A DNA stretch of 52,746 nucleotides, taken from positions 1 through 52,746 of the forward strand of contig JAKFEW010000134.1 in NCBI GenBank assembly GCA_036675505.1, written 5' to 3'. The position numbers and the translations under genes were made by a program. Numbering within the stretch: the stretch's first letter is position 1; every line of letters starts with the position of its first letter. Below, piece after piece: positions 1 through 8,078 of this stretch. Below the pieces are notes generated by a model. It was not told the origin of the DNA. It saw nothing but the letters and a program-made list of their open reading frames with translations, and made no database searches. Origin of the DNA: JAKFEW01 sp036675505. GTDB lineage: Bacteria; Cyanobacteriota; Sericytochromatia; S15B-MN24; JAQBPE01.

Positions 1-1
1 G

Positions 2-2314
2 GCGGCGCCGCGCCCAGCGCTCACCGAGGCCGCCTCCTCGCCCCGGCCAGCCGCCGAGGAGCCGCTCGGCCCACGCTGGGCGCGCATCGACGCGCTGGCG
101 ACGGCCGGCCGACGCGCCGAGGCCGAGCGCCTCGTGCGCGACACGCTCCGGCGGCCGCTCACCCCGGCCGAGCGGGTCGCCACCCTCCAGAAGGCCGGCC
201 CCTGGCTCGGCGACGAGGCCCAGGAGGCGCTGGCCGTCGGCGAGCTCACGGCCGCGGAGGACGAGCGCACCGTGCTCGCGCTGCGCGAGGCGCTCGTGGA
301 CCTCCGGCTCGGCCGGCTGGGGCGGGCGCTCACCCGGCGCGACGACATGCTGGCGCGCACGCTCGCGCTCTCGCTGGAGGACGAGATCCAGCGCCGCCGG
401 GACGCCAAGATGGCGACCGCGGTCGGCTGGCTGTACCTCCGCGCCGGCCTGCTCGACCAGGCGCGCACGTCGTTCGAGCGCGCGACGGCCTGGGCGCCGA
501 TGGCCGGCGAGCCGCGCCTGGGGCTCGGCCGCACGCTGCTGCGGCTGGGGCTCCCGGACGCGGCCGAGCGTGCCGTCGCCTCGCTGCCCGTCGGCGACCC
601 CCGCCGCAACGAAATCCGCGGCGCCCTCGCGCTGCAAGAGGCCTACGCGGCCCACGAGGCCCGGCGCGACTTCGCCGCGCTCGACGCCTTCCGGCGCGCG
701 GAGAAGCTGATCCCGCTCGACGCGAAGGCGCAGGCCGTGCGCGCCTGGGCCATGCTCACCGTGGGCCAGGTGGACGCGGCGGAGCGGACCGTGCTGCTGC
801 TGCCGGCCGCCAGCCAGGACCGCGCCGCGCTCACGCGCGCGCTCCTGGTGGCGCGCGCGCAGGCCGCGGCGGGGCGGCGCGACCACGAGAAGGCGCTCGC
901 GCTCCTGCAGCGCGCGGACGAAGCCGGCTGGCTCGACCACGACCTGCGCCTGCTGTTCGCCTGGACGCTCCACGAGCGGAGCCGCTACGCCGAGGCGGCG
1001 CCGCACTTCGCGGCCGCGTACGACGAGGAGCCCGACCTCGCGGCGGCCGAGGGCCTGCTCCTCGCCGCGCCCCGCGGCGGCCGACCTGATCTCGTCCGGG
1101 AGCGCGAGGGCCAGCCGATCATGCAGCACGCCGCGCAGCGCGTGGCGGCCCGCTCGCTGTTCGCCCAGGGCCGCTACGGCGAGGCGCATGCGGCGGCGCC
1201 CGAGCTCTACCCGGAGCTCGCGCGCCTCGGCGCGCCGAGCCTCGCCATGGGCGTCTCGCGCCGCAGCCGGACCGGGCCCGCCGGCCTCGGCCAGCTCGAG
1301 TCGATGCGCCTGCCGTACGGCACTACCCGCTTCCAGCTCGGCTCGTCGGTGGTCGGCTGGCTCGAGGTCGACCGCTTCTTGATGAGCGCGGGCGCGCTGC
1401 CACCGAACGCCGAGGCGGGCTCGGCGCCTCAGCTGCCGACGCCGTACGCACGCGGCTGGCGGTCCATGCCGGCGGACGTGGTGCAGCCGCGGCTGCGCCT
1501 GGCGATCGGGGGGGCCGAGGCCCTCTCGATCACGGCAGGCTCCTCGCCGATCGGCGGCCCGCTGCCGACGAACCCGCTCTGGGACGTCGCCTTCACGCAG
1601 ACCGACGCGCTCGGCGGCTCGAAGCTGCGGGTGTTCGGCGAGCCCGTCACGGACTCGATCCTCTCGACCATCGGCATGACCGATCCTTACACCCTGGCCC
1701 CCTGGGGCCGGGTGCTGCGCATGGGCGTCTCGCTGGGCCGCGACCACCGCGTCTCCGACCAGGACACCCTGGGCGGGGAGCTCGCCGGGGCCTGGCTCCA
1801 GGGCCATGGCGTCGCCGACAACGACCACGAGGCGCTGGCGGTGCGCTGGCGCCGCCACTTCGGGCTCCCCACCCTGGAGGCCGGGGCGTGGGGCGTGGAC
1901 GGCCTGGTCGAGACCTACCGGCGGAACCTCGGCGGCTTCACGTGGGGCCACGGCGGCTACTGGAGCCCCCGGCTGCATGGACGGCTGCGCTTGAGCCTCG
2001 AGGCCCGCACGCGCGACCTGCAGCCCTTCGTGCTGCACGGCCGCTTCGGCGTGGGCCCGGGCTACGCCGCGGTCGACGACGCACCACTCTTCCCGCTCGC
2101 GCCCGATGGCCGGCAGCACCCCGGCTACGCGCGCTTCGCGTTCTACTACGACGCCGAGCTGCGGGCGGCGACCCGCCTCTCGGACTGGGCGCAGGCGGGC
2201 GCCTCGGTCGTGGCCTACCAGAACGCCGGCTTCGACGAACAGCTCGTCTCGGTCTGGCTGCGCCTGCTCTCCGGCCCGCGGCCGTCGCTGGTCGCCGACG
2301 ACCTCGAGCGCTGA
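2..2314 (+). CDS. bcsC: BcsC-like cellulose/exopolysaccharide export protein, 5' end outside window
   Basis: The reading frame is open from the first bases of the window, so the true start lies upstream; a GTG at 134 is only an internal codon candidate. The visible N-terminal half (about 370 residues) is Ala/Leu/Arg-rich helical repeat of TPR type. The C-terminal 300 residues match the BcsC beta-barrel: the stretches PVTDSILS, YRRNLGGFTWGHGGYWSP and the closing strand SVWLRLL are typical. In known systems BcsC has periplasmic TPRs that contact the polymer and an outer-membrane barrel that exports it. No bcsA/bcsB is seen downstream, so the polymer-synthesis genes, if any, are upstream of the window. 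The polymer could be cellulose or another glycan. Confidence 0.8.
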   Translation, partial: AAPRPALTEAASSPRPAAEEPLGPRWARIDALATAGRRAEAERLVRDTLRRPLTPAERVATLQKAGPWLGDEAQEALAVGELTAAEDERTVLALREALVDLRLGRLGRALTRRDDMLARTLALSLEDEIQRRRDAKMATAVGWLYLRAGLLDQARTSFERATAWAPMAGEPRLGLGRTLLRLGLPDAAERAVASLPVGDPRRNEIRGALALQEAYAAHEARRDFAALDAFRRAEKLIPLDAKAQAVRAWAMLTVGQVDAAERTVLLLPAASQDRAALTRALLVARAQAAAGRRDHEKALALLQRADEAGWLDHDLRLLFAWTLHERSRYAEAAPHFAAAYDEEPDLAAAEGLLLAAPRGGRPDLVREREGQPIMQHAAQRVAARSLFAQGRYGEAHAAAPELYPELARLGAPSLAMGVSRRSRTGPAGLGQLESMRLPYGTTRFQLGSSVVGWLEVDRFLMSAGALPPNAEAGSAPQLPTPYARGWRSMPADVVQPRLRLAIGGAEALSITAGSSPIGGPLPTNPLWDVAFTQTDALGGSKLRVFGEPVTDSILSTIGMTDPYTLAPWGRVLRMGVSLGRDHRVSDQDTLGGELAGAWLQGHGVADNDHEALAVRWRRHFGLPTLEAGAWGVDGLVETYRRNLGGFTWGHGGYWSPRLHGRLRLSLEARTRDLQPFVLHGRFGVGPGYAAVDDAPLFPLAPDGRQHPGYARFAFYYDAELRAATRLSDWAQAGASVVAYQNAGFDEQLVSVWLRLLSGPRPSLVADDLER

Positions 2315-2386
2315 GCATCCGCTGCCCGCCTCGCGACAGGCGGTGCAGATCGGTACCTTCCCGGGACGGCTGGCTGCCCGCCAGGT

Positions 2387-2405
2387 GTTACAACGGTCGC
2401 GTAAC
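2387..2405. other. Short inverted repeat before lipoprotein gene
   Basis: GTTAC at 2387-2391 and GTAAC at 2401-2405 form 5-bp arms around nine bases, with further partial pairing outside. There is no T tract after it. It sits 30 bp before the GTG start of the next gene and could be a weak hairpin or operator. Confidence 0.2.
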
Positions 2406-2435
2406 CTTAGCTCGAGCGTTGTTCAAGGAGTCCCC

Positions 2436-4178
2436 GTGCAGTCGAAGCGTCCCATCTTGGCCTCGGTGATCGCGGGCCTCCTCGCCGCATGCGCCACCAC
2501 CCCGGCCCTGCCGCCGCCGCTCCCCGTGACGCCCGTAGGCGCGCCGGCGGCCGGCGCCGAGGCTCCGGCCGCGCCCGTCGTGGTGCGCGATCTCGGCCAC
2601 GAGGGCGGGCCGTCCGTCACGATCCAGCTCTACGCGCCGACCGTCGCCGCCGCGGCGCCTGGCTACCGGGTCCGCTCGAACGACGCGGTTTGCTGGTCGC
2701 TCGACGACATCTTCCAGTACGACATCACGCTCACGAACGCGGCGGACGGCGCCGTGCTCACGGCCTTCACCGTGCCCTGCAAGGGCGGCCGCGCACGCGT
2801 GGTGCTGCAGCACCTCAAGCCCGGCCTGAAGTACGCGATCACCGTGGTGGCCAAAGGCAATGCCGGCGGGACCGCGCCGGACCAGGTGCTGAACGCCAGG
2901 CGGGCCGCGGTCGGCTACTTCGACCTCACGCAGGCCGACCCGTGGATCAAGGGCCAGGAGATCTCGTCCGCGATCCAGGTCGAGCTCGACTGCCAGGGCA
3001 CCGCCGGCTACGAGCGCACCGGGCGCATCGACATCGTGCCGGTGGTGAAGGGCGGCAACGCGATCTGGGCGCCGGAGGTCGGCCAGGGCGACTGCTACGT
3101 CTGCGGCGACTTCCCCGTGAGCGCGGGCACCACGACCTACGACTCGATGTTCCAAGGCGGCACGAACGGCGACGTCTTCAACGAGAACCCATTCCACAGC
3201 CACTGGACCAACGAGATCAACGGCTGGGGGTGGGTGCAGCGCGAGCTGCCCTTCGCCTACCCGATCCGCCAGATCGAGATCGGCAAGGCTGAGAACGACC
3301 CGCGTCATGGCACGCTCACCGAGATCTACGTGAAGCTGCGCACGCAGAACGGCAGCTGGATCGCGGTCGACAGCCGGTACAACCAGAACCTGGCGGGCTA
3401 CGTCCTGCGCTTGCCAACGCCCATCATGGCGACCGCCTTCCGCCTCGAGCTCAAGAGCGCCAACGGCTGGGTGTCCGCCTCGGCGATCACCTTGAGGGCC
3501 GACACCGGCGTGCCGTGCTCGCCCGAGCCGTCGGGCTCGCCGGGGCCGTCGGGCTCGCCGGGGCCGTCAAGCTCGCCCGGGCCCTGCTACACGCCGACGC
3601 CGAGCCCCTCCGCCACGTCCACGCCGCCCACGCCCTCGTCCCCGTCCCCGTGCGGCCCATTCGTCACCTTCACCCAAGGCGGCTGGGGCTCGGTCGCGAG
3701 CGGCGACAACCCGGGCAACTTCCGCGACTCGCGCTGGCAGCAGATGACCGGCGGCACGCTGTCGCTCGGCACCGGCCGGACGCTCACCTTTACCAGTTCG
3801 GCCGCCGTCGAGGCCTTCCTGCCCGCGGGCGAGACGGCCGGCACGCTGTCCACGAGCGCGACCAACCCGACCAGCTCGGGCGGCGGCGTCCTCGCAGGCC
3901 AGCTCCTGGCGCTCAAGCTCAACGTGCTCCGCAGCGACGCGGGCATCGATCCGGCCGGGAGCGCCGGCGAGCTGCGCAGCGTGAAGTTCGCGAGCGGAGC
4001 GTTCCAGGGCCTGACGATCGGCTCGTTCCTCGCCCTCGCCGAGCGCGCGCTCGGCGGCGACGCGGGTGCGCTGCCGAACGGGGCGACGCTCGCCGACGCT
4101 GTCGACGCCGCGACCCGGGTGAACGAGGACTTCCCGACGCCGGGCGCGAACCCGTCGGGGCTGTTCAGCTGCCAGTAG
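2436..4178 (+). CDS. Secreted lipoprotein with Pro/Ser/Gly linker and conserved C-terminal surface-protein domain
   Basis: The GTG at 2436 is chosen because AAGGAG lies at 2425-2430 and the product then starts with a classic lipoprotein signal, lipobox GLLAAC with Cys19. The 580-residue product has a middle part (about 30-355) that contains several Cys residues and a fibronectin/discoidin-like beta-rich region (IRQIEIGKAENDPRHGT). A linker of SGSPGP repeats and TPTPSPSATST follows. The C-terminal domain starts at FTQGGWGSVASGDNPGNF and includes FTSSAAVEAFLPAGETAG and AGQLLALKLNV. I recognise this domain as recurring at the C-terminus of secreted proteins in unrelated bacteria, with no assigned function. 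The protein is probably displayed on the outer membrane. A stand-alone role cannot be assigned. Confidence 0.75.
   Translation: MQSKRPILASVIAGLLAACATTPALPPPLPVTPVGAPAAGAEAPAAPVVVRDLGHEGGPSVTIQLYAPTVAAAAPGYRVRSNDAVCWSLDDIFQYDITLTNAADGAVLTAFTVPCKGGRARVVLQHLKPGLKYAITVVAKGNAGGTAPDQVLNARRAAVGYFDLTQADPWIKGQEISSAIQVELDCQGTAGYERTGRIDIVPVVKGGNAIWAPEVGQGDCYVCGDFPVSAGTTTYDSMFQGGTNGDVFNENPFHSHWTNEINGWGWVQRELPFAYPIRQIEIGKAENDPRHGTLTEIYVKLRTQNGSWIAVDSRYNQNLAGYVLRLPTPIMATAFRLELKSANGWVSASAITLRADTGVPCSPEPSGSPGPSGSPGPSSSPGPCYTPTPSPSATSTPPTPSSPSPCGPFVTFTQGGWGSVASGDNPGNFRDSRWQQMTGGTLSLGTGRTLTFTSSAAVEAFLPAGETAGTLSTSATNPTSSGGGVLAGQLLALKLNVLRSDAGIDPAGSAGELRSVKFASGAFQGLTIGSFLALAERALGGDAGALPNGATLADAVDAATRVNEDFPTPGANPSGLFSCQ
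3522..3587 (+). repeat. 18-bp tandem repeat encoding Ser-Gly-Ser-Pro-Gly-Pro linker
   Basis: About three copies of an 18-bp unit built on ccgtcgggctcgccgggg lie inside the lipoprotein gene and encode PSGSPG repeats. The last copy has diverged (SSS instead of SGS). In-frame length change is expected here; it is a spacer between two domains. Confidence 0.7.
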
Positions 4179-4230
4179 GAGCCGCGCCGGGGGCCCAGTT
4201 GCGGCCAAACGGCCGTCGCGGGGCGCCGGG

Positions 4231-4236
4231 TACAAT
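4231..4236 (+). promoter_or_regulatory. -10 box of a likely leaderless polA transcript
   Basis: TACAAT is followed by exactly six G residues and then the GTG start at 4243. With the usual 6-7 nt between -10 and the transcription start, the mRNA would begin at the start codon. No Shine-Dalgarno sequence exists apart from the G run, and no good -35 was found. Confidence 0.45.
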
Positions 4237-4242
4237 GGGGGG

Positions 4243-5997
4243 GTGACCTCCGACCTCCAGGCCTCGCCCCGCACCCTCATCACCGATGCCAGCGACCTGG
4301 CCGCGATCGTCCCCCGGCTGGCCGCCGCGGAGGCGATCGCCGTCGACTGCGAGACCACCGCGCTCGCCCCCTTCGACGGGCGCATGCGCCTGCTCTCGCT
4401 CGCGATCCCGGGCGAGACCTTCCTGGTCGACGCCTTCGCCGTGCCCGACCTCTCGGCGCTGGCCGAGGTCTTCCGGTCGCCCAAGCCCTTCAAGATCCTC
4501 CACAACGCCAAGTTCGACCTCCGCTGGCTCGGCTGGCACCACCAGCTCACGATGCAGGGCGTCTTCGACACGATGCTCGCGAGCCAGCTGCTCCACGAAG
4601 TGGCGGAGCACACGCTCGAGATGGTCGCCGGCCACTACCTGGGCGTGCGGCTCGACAAGAGCCAGCAACGCAGCGACTGGGGCGGCGTGCTCAGCCCCGC
4701 CCAGCTCGACTACGCGGCACGTGACGTCGAGGTGCTGCTGCCGCTGCGCCAGGCGCTTCGCCCGAAGCTGCTCGAGGCCGGGCTCGCGAAGATCGCGGCG
4801 CTCGAGTTCGCGGTGGCCGGCGTGGTCGCGACGATGGAGAACGTGGGCGTGCTGCTCGACGTCGAGGCCTGGAAGCAGGTGCTCGCGGGCATGCAGGCCG
4901 AGCACGAGCGGCTCTCGGCGGCGCTCCAGGCCGACCTCGCGGGCACGCGCGCCCAGCTCGCGCTGATCCCCGAGGTCGCGCCCGCGCTGAACCTGAACTC
5001 CACCCAGCAGCTCCAGCGGGCGCTCGCGAAGCTGGGCGTCGACGTGCCGGACACCCACGAGCGCACGCTGCAGGAAGTGGCCCACAAGCACCCGATCATC
5101 GCCACGATCCTGGAGTATCGCGGCATGCAGAAGGCGATCAGCTCCTACGGCGAGGGCCTGCTCGCCCACGTGCAGCCAGCCACCGGCCGCATCCACGCGA
5201 ACTTCCAGCAGCTCGTCACCACGACCGGCCGGTTCAGCTGCTCCAGCCCGAATCTCCAGAACATCCCGGCGAACCAGGAATACCGCGAATGCTTCGTGGC
5301 GCCACCGGGTCATCACCTGGTGGTGGCCGACTACTCGCAGATCGAGCTGCGCATCCTGGCCGAGCTCACGGGCGACCTGGCCTTCCGGCGCGCCTTCGAC
5401 GAGGGCGTCGACCTGCACCGGATGACGGCCAGCGAGATGTTCTGGGTGCCCTTCGCCGAGGTCACCAAGGAGCAGCGCAACGCCGCCAAGGGCATCAACT
5501 TCGGCCTGGTCTACGGCCGCGGCGCCGCCAGCCTGGCCGGCCAGCTCGGCGTGGACGTGGAGAAGGCCAAGGAGCTGATCCAGCGCTACTTCGAGACCTA
5601 CAAGGGCGTGGCGGCCTGGCTCAAGGACACCGCGCGCATCGCCGTGCGCGAACGCGAGCTGCGCTCGATCGGCGGGCGCCGCGCCGTGTTCAAGTTCGAC
5701 GAGCACGATCGCTCGCAGGTGGCGGCGGTGGAGCGGCAGGGCAAGAACTTCCCGATCCAGGCGAGCAACAGCGACATCCTGAAACAGGCGATGGTGATGG
5801 TGCCGGGGGCGATCGCGCCCCACGGCGCACGCCTGGTGAATTGCGTGCACGACGAACTGGTGGTCGAGGCGCCGACCGAGGTCGCGGACGCCGTGGCCGA
5901 GGTGGTGCAGCGCACGATGGAACAAGCCGCGGCGCAGTTCCTCAGGCAGACGCCGATCGTGGTCGAGGTCAAGGTCGCGGCCAGCTGGCTGAAATAA
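4243..5997 (+). CDS. polA: Family A DNA polymerase with 3'-5' exonuclease, no 5' nuclease domain
   Basis: The 584-residue protein consists of a DnaQ-like 3'-5' proofreading domain followed by a complete Pol I palm/fingers/thumb. Exonuclease motifs are DCETTA near residue 35, HNAKFDLRW, and YAARDVEVL. Polymerase motif A is ADYSQIELRILAEL, motif B is RNAAKGINFGLVYGRG, and motif C is CVHDELVVE, so all catalytic Asp residues are present. E. coli Pol I is about 930 residues; the missing 5'-3' exonuclease region explains the short length and there is no remnant upstream. Such two-domain enzymes occur naturally in several phyla, often with a separate flap nuclease. The role is DNA repair or replication gap filling. 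The start is GTG with a probable leaderless mRNA. Confidence 0.92.
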   Translation: MTSDLQASPRTLITDASDLAAIVPRLAAAEAIAVDCETTALAPFDGRMRLLSLAIPGETFLVDAFAVPDLSALAEVFRSPKPFKILHNAKFDLRWLGWHHQLTMQGVFDTMLASQLLHEVAEHTLEMVAGHYLGVRLDKSQQRSDWGGVLSPAQLDYAARDVEVLLPLRQALRPKLLEAGLAKIAALEFAVAGVVATMENVGVLLDVEAWKQVLAGMQAEHERLSAALQADLAGTRAQLALIPEVAPALNLNSTQQLQRALAKLGVDVPDTHERTLQEVAHKHPIIATILEYRGMQKAISSYGEGLLAHVQPATGRIHANFQQLVTTTGRFSCSSPNLQNIPANQEYRECFVAPPGHHLVVADYSQIELRILAELTGDLAFRRAFDEGVDLHRMTASEMFWVPFAEVTKEQRNAAKGINFGLVYGRGAASLAGQLGVDVEKAKELIQRYFETYKGVAAWLKDTARIAVRERELRSIGGRRAVFKFDEHDRSQVAAVERQGKNFPIQASNSDILKQAMVMVPGAIAPHGARLVNCVHDELVVEAPTEVADAVAEVVQRTMEQAAAQFLRQTPIVVEVKVAASWLK

Positions 5998-5998
5998 T

Positions 5999-6040
5999 CT
6001 CTATCTGGACTAGATAGAAATCTAGCCCCTTGGGATAGAG
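5999..6040. terminator. Nested inverted repeat after polA
   Basis: An outer stem CTCTATC (5999-6005) pairs perfectly with GATAGAG (6034-6040). Inside it, CTAGAT (6010-6015) pairs perfectly with ATCTAG (6020-6025) around an AGAA tetraloop. The element is A/T-rich in a GC-rich neighbourhood and begins two bases after the polA stop. It lacks a U tract, so it may be a terminator, a 3'-end stabiliser or a protein site. Confidence 0.45.
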
Positions 6041-6086
6041 GCCAACCCCGACAGTAGAGTATGCGGCCCCTGTGGCAGGCCGAATG

Positions 6087-6095
6087 TGCTACGAT
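6087..6095 (+). promoter_or_regulatory. Extended -10 promoter for ychF
   Basis: TGC followed by TACGAT (6090-6095) forms an extended -10 element, 60 bp before the ychF start. No convincing -35 is present, which is usual for extended -10 promoters. Confidence 0.4.
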
Positions 6096-6155
6096 CTCGG
6101 CCGTCGCGCCCCCTGTCGGCGCGGATCTGCAACCTTTAAGGAGAAGCTCGAGTCC

Positions 6156-7256
6156 ATGCTGCGCGCCGGAATCGTCGGTCTGCCCAACGTCGGCAAGTCC
6201 ACCCTCTTCAACGCCATCACCGCCGCGGGGGCCCAGGCGGCCAACTTCCCGTTCTGCACGATCGACCCCAACGTGGGCGTCGTGGAGGTGCCGGACGACC
6301 GGCTCGCCGTGCTCGCCACGCTGTCGAAGACGCTCAAGATCATCCCCACCGCCATCGAGTTCGTGGACATCGCGGGCCTCGTGCGCGGCGCGAGCAAGGG
6401 TGAGGGCCTCGGCAACAAGTTCCTCGCGCACATCCGCGAGGTCGACGCGATCCTCCATGTCGTGCGTTGCTTCGAGGACGACGACATCACCCACGTCGAG
6501 GGCAGCGTGAACCCCGTGCGCGACATCGAGACCATCAACCTCGAGCTCGCGATGGCCGACCTCTCGACCGTCGAGAAGCGGATGGAGCGCCTGGCGCGCG
6601 ACGTGCGCGCCAACAACAAGGACGCGATCGCCGAGAACGACTTCCTGGCGCGCGTGAAGGAAATCCTCGAGGGCGGCGTGCCGATCAACTTCGTGCTCAA
6701 GCCCAGCAAGGAAGAGGCCGACTGGCTGCAGCCGCTGAACCTCCTCACCGACAAGCCGGTCATCTTCGCGGCGAACGTCGCCGAAAACGACCTCGCGACC
6801 GCCGACGACCTCGACCTCGTGAAGCAGGTGCGCGCCTACGCGAAGGAGCACGGCCAGGTGGTCACGACCATCTCGGCGCAGATCGAAGCGGAGCTCCGTG
6901 AGCTCGGCCCCGAGGAGGCCAAGGCCTACCTCGCGGACCTCGGCGTGGCGGAAGGCGGGCTCGGCAAGCTCGTCCGCGCCACTTACGAGGCCCTGAGCCT
7001 GATCACCTACTTCACCGCCGGCGAGAAGGAAGTCCACGCCTGGACGATCACCAAGGGCACCAAGGCCCCCGGCGCCGCGGGCGTGATCCACACGGACTTC
7101 GAGAAGGGCTTCATCCGCGCCGAGACGATCCGCTATGACGACCTGGTGACCTCGGGCTCGAAGTCGGCGGCCAAGGAGAAGGGCCTCGTGCGCTTGGAGG
7201 GCAAGGAGTACACCGTCACGGATGGCGACGTCATGGAATTTAGATTCAATGTGTAA
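6156..7256 (+). CDS. ychF: Ribosome-binding ATPase YchF (Obg family)
   Basis: The ATG at 6156 is preferred over upstream in-frame codons because AAGGAG lies at 6138-6143 and the product then starts directly with the G1 motif GLPNVGKST. Length is 366 residues, normal for YchF. Switch II DIAGLVRGASKGEGLGNKFL, the ATP-selective NxxE-type G4 stretch near AANVAEND, and the C-terminal TGS domain (TYFTAGEKEVHAWTITKG, then HTDFEKGFIRAE) are all intact. YchF hydrolyses ATP rather than GTP, binds the 70S ribosome and affects translation and oxidative-stress response. It is transcribed alone. Certain assignment. Confidence 0.97.
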   Translation: MLRAGIVGLPNVGKSTLFNAITAAGAQAANFPFCTIDPNVGVVEVPDDRLAVLATLSKTLKIIPTAIEFVDIAGLVRGASKGEGLGNKFLAHIREVDAILHVVRCFEDDDITHVEGSVNPVRDIETINLELAMADLSTVEKRMERLARDVRANNKDAIAENDFLARVKEILEGGVPINFVLKPSKEEADWLQPLNLLTDKPVIFAANVAENDLATADDLDLVKQVRAYAKEHGQVVTTISAQIEAELRELGPEEAKAYLADLGVAEGGLGKLVRATYEALSLITYFTAGEKEVHAWTITKGTKAPGAAGVIHTDFEKGFIRAETIRYDDLVTSGSKSAAKEKGLVRLEGKEYTVTDGDVMEFRFNV

Positions 7257-7404
7257 TCAGAATTAAATTATCCATTTCGCTAGCGAGCCACCGAACCTCA
7301 ACTTAGGGGCGGTCGCGCATTCCGCTCAGCTCGAGTACAGGCGTAGAACCGACAGTTGTGACTTGAGCTGCCCCGCTTGAAAGGTCGCAACCTACTCTAA
7401 GGTT

Positions 7405-7443
7405 AGCAACTTTACTTTGCTCAATCAGCAGGGTAAAGTTGCT
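7405..7443. promoter_or_regulatory. Perfect 11-bp inverted repeat upstream of nucleotidyltransferase
   Basis: AGCAACTTTAC (7405-7415) and GTAAAGTTGCT (7433-7443) are perfect reverse complements separated by 17 bases. CTCTAAGG upstream (near 7395) recurs as CTCTAAAGG just after the right arm. The repeat lies 30 bp before the first gene of the accessory block, the place where antitoxin-type repressors bind. It could also fold as an RNA hairpin in the leader. Confidence 0.5.
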
Positions 7444-7473
7444 CTAAAGGTATCGAGGGCGCGAGGGGGTGCC

Positions 7474-8078
7474 ATGGGCTTTCAGCTCGACGAACTGACG
7501 GAGATGCTCACGGCGCTGGGTGAACAACTGGCCGCAGCCCGGGCCGAGCCAGTGTCTCTCGTCGTGTGCGGCGGCACGGCCATGAACGCACTTGGCTTCG
7601 TCGCGCGGCCGACTCACGACGTGGATGTCGTCGCCCTGCTGGAGACCGCCAACGTGGGGAGTTCCGTTCAACGGCGACAGGCGGCCCCACTGCCAGCGAA
7701 CATCCTCGCGGCGCGCTCACGGGTGGCTTCAGACTTCGACGTGCCGGAGGACTGGCTCAACGACGGCCCGGCCAGCCTGCTTCACTTCGGCCTGCCGGCG
7801 GGTGCGAACAGCGCCTGGTCAGCCGGTCCTTCGGCAGCCACCTTACCCTGCACTTCCTGGGGCGCGTTGACCTCATCTGCTTGAAACTCTACGCATGGGC
7901 GGATACGGGAGCGGTGCGTCACGGGCAAGATCTAAGGGCGCTGGCTCCCACCCGCGACGAATGGGTCGCGGCCGCGAGATGGGTCCTGACCCACAACGAG
8001 CCCGAGGGATTCCTGCCCCTGCTTCAACGAGACCTCACGCGCCTAGGTGCCGGCGATGTCGCTGCAGAACTTAGCTAG
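7474..8078 (+). pseudogene. MNT-type nucleotidyltransferase (DUF6036/AbiEii-like), frameshifted
   Basis: From the ATG at 7474 (after GAGGGGG) the first frame gives VCGGTAMNALGFVARPTHDVDVV, the GG and DxD motifs of the minimal nucleotidyltransferase fold, up to DWLNDGPASLLHFGLPAG. After about position 7802 this frame turns to nonsense and stops at 7884, while the next frame continues the family sequence: EQRLVSRSFG, HFLGRVDLICLKLYAWAD, RALAPTRDEWVAAARWVLTH. A single missing base near 7802 explains this. Intact relatives are around 200 residues and are paired with a winged-helix protein, as here. In AbiE-like systems the nucleotidyltransferase is the toxin. The break may be real inactivation, a sequencing error, or less likely programmed frameshifting. 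Confidence 0.7.

Noticed and set aside
3522..3587. Possible CRISPR-like array
   Set aside because: The units are contiguous without spacers and encode a Pro-Gly-Ser linker in frame.
4187..4230. GGCC-rich hairpin before polA as terminator
   Set aside because: Short arms with no T tract, in DNA where such pairing is common because of high GC.
4165..5925. 586-codon open frame antisense to polA
   Set aside because: Low-complexity Leu/Arg/Val/His composition, overlapped fully by an unmistakable polymerase gene.
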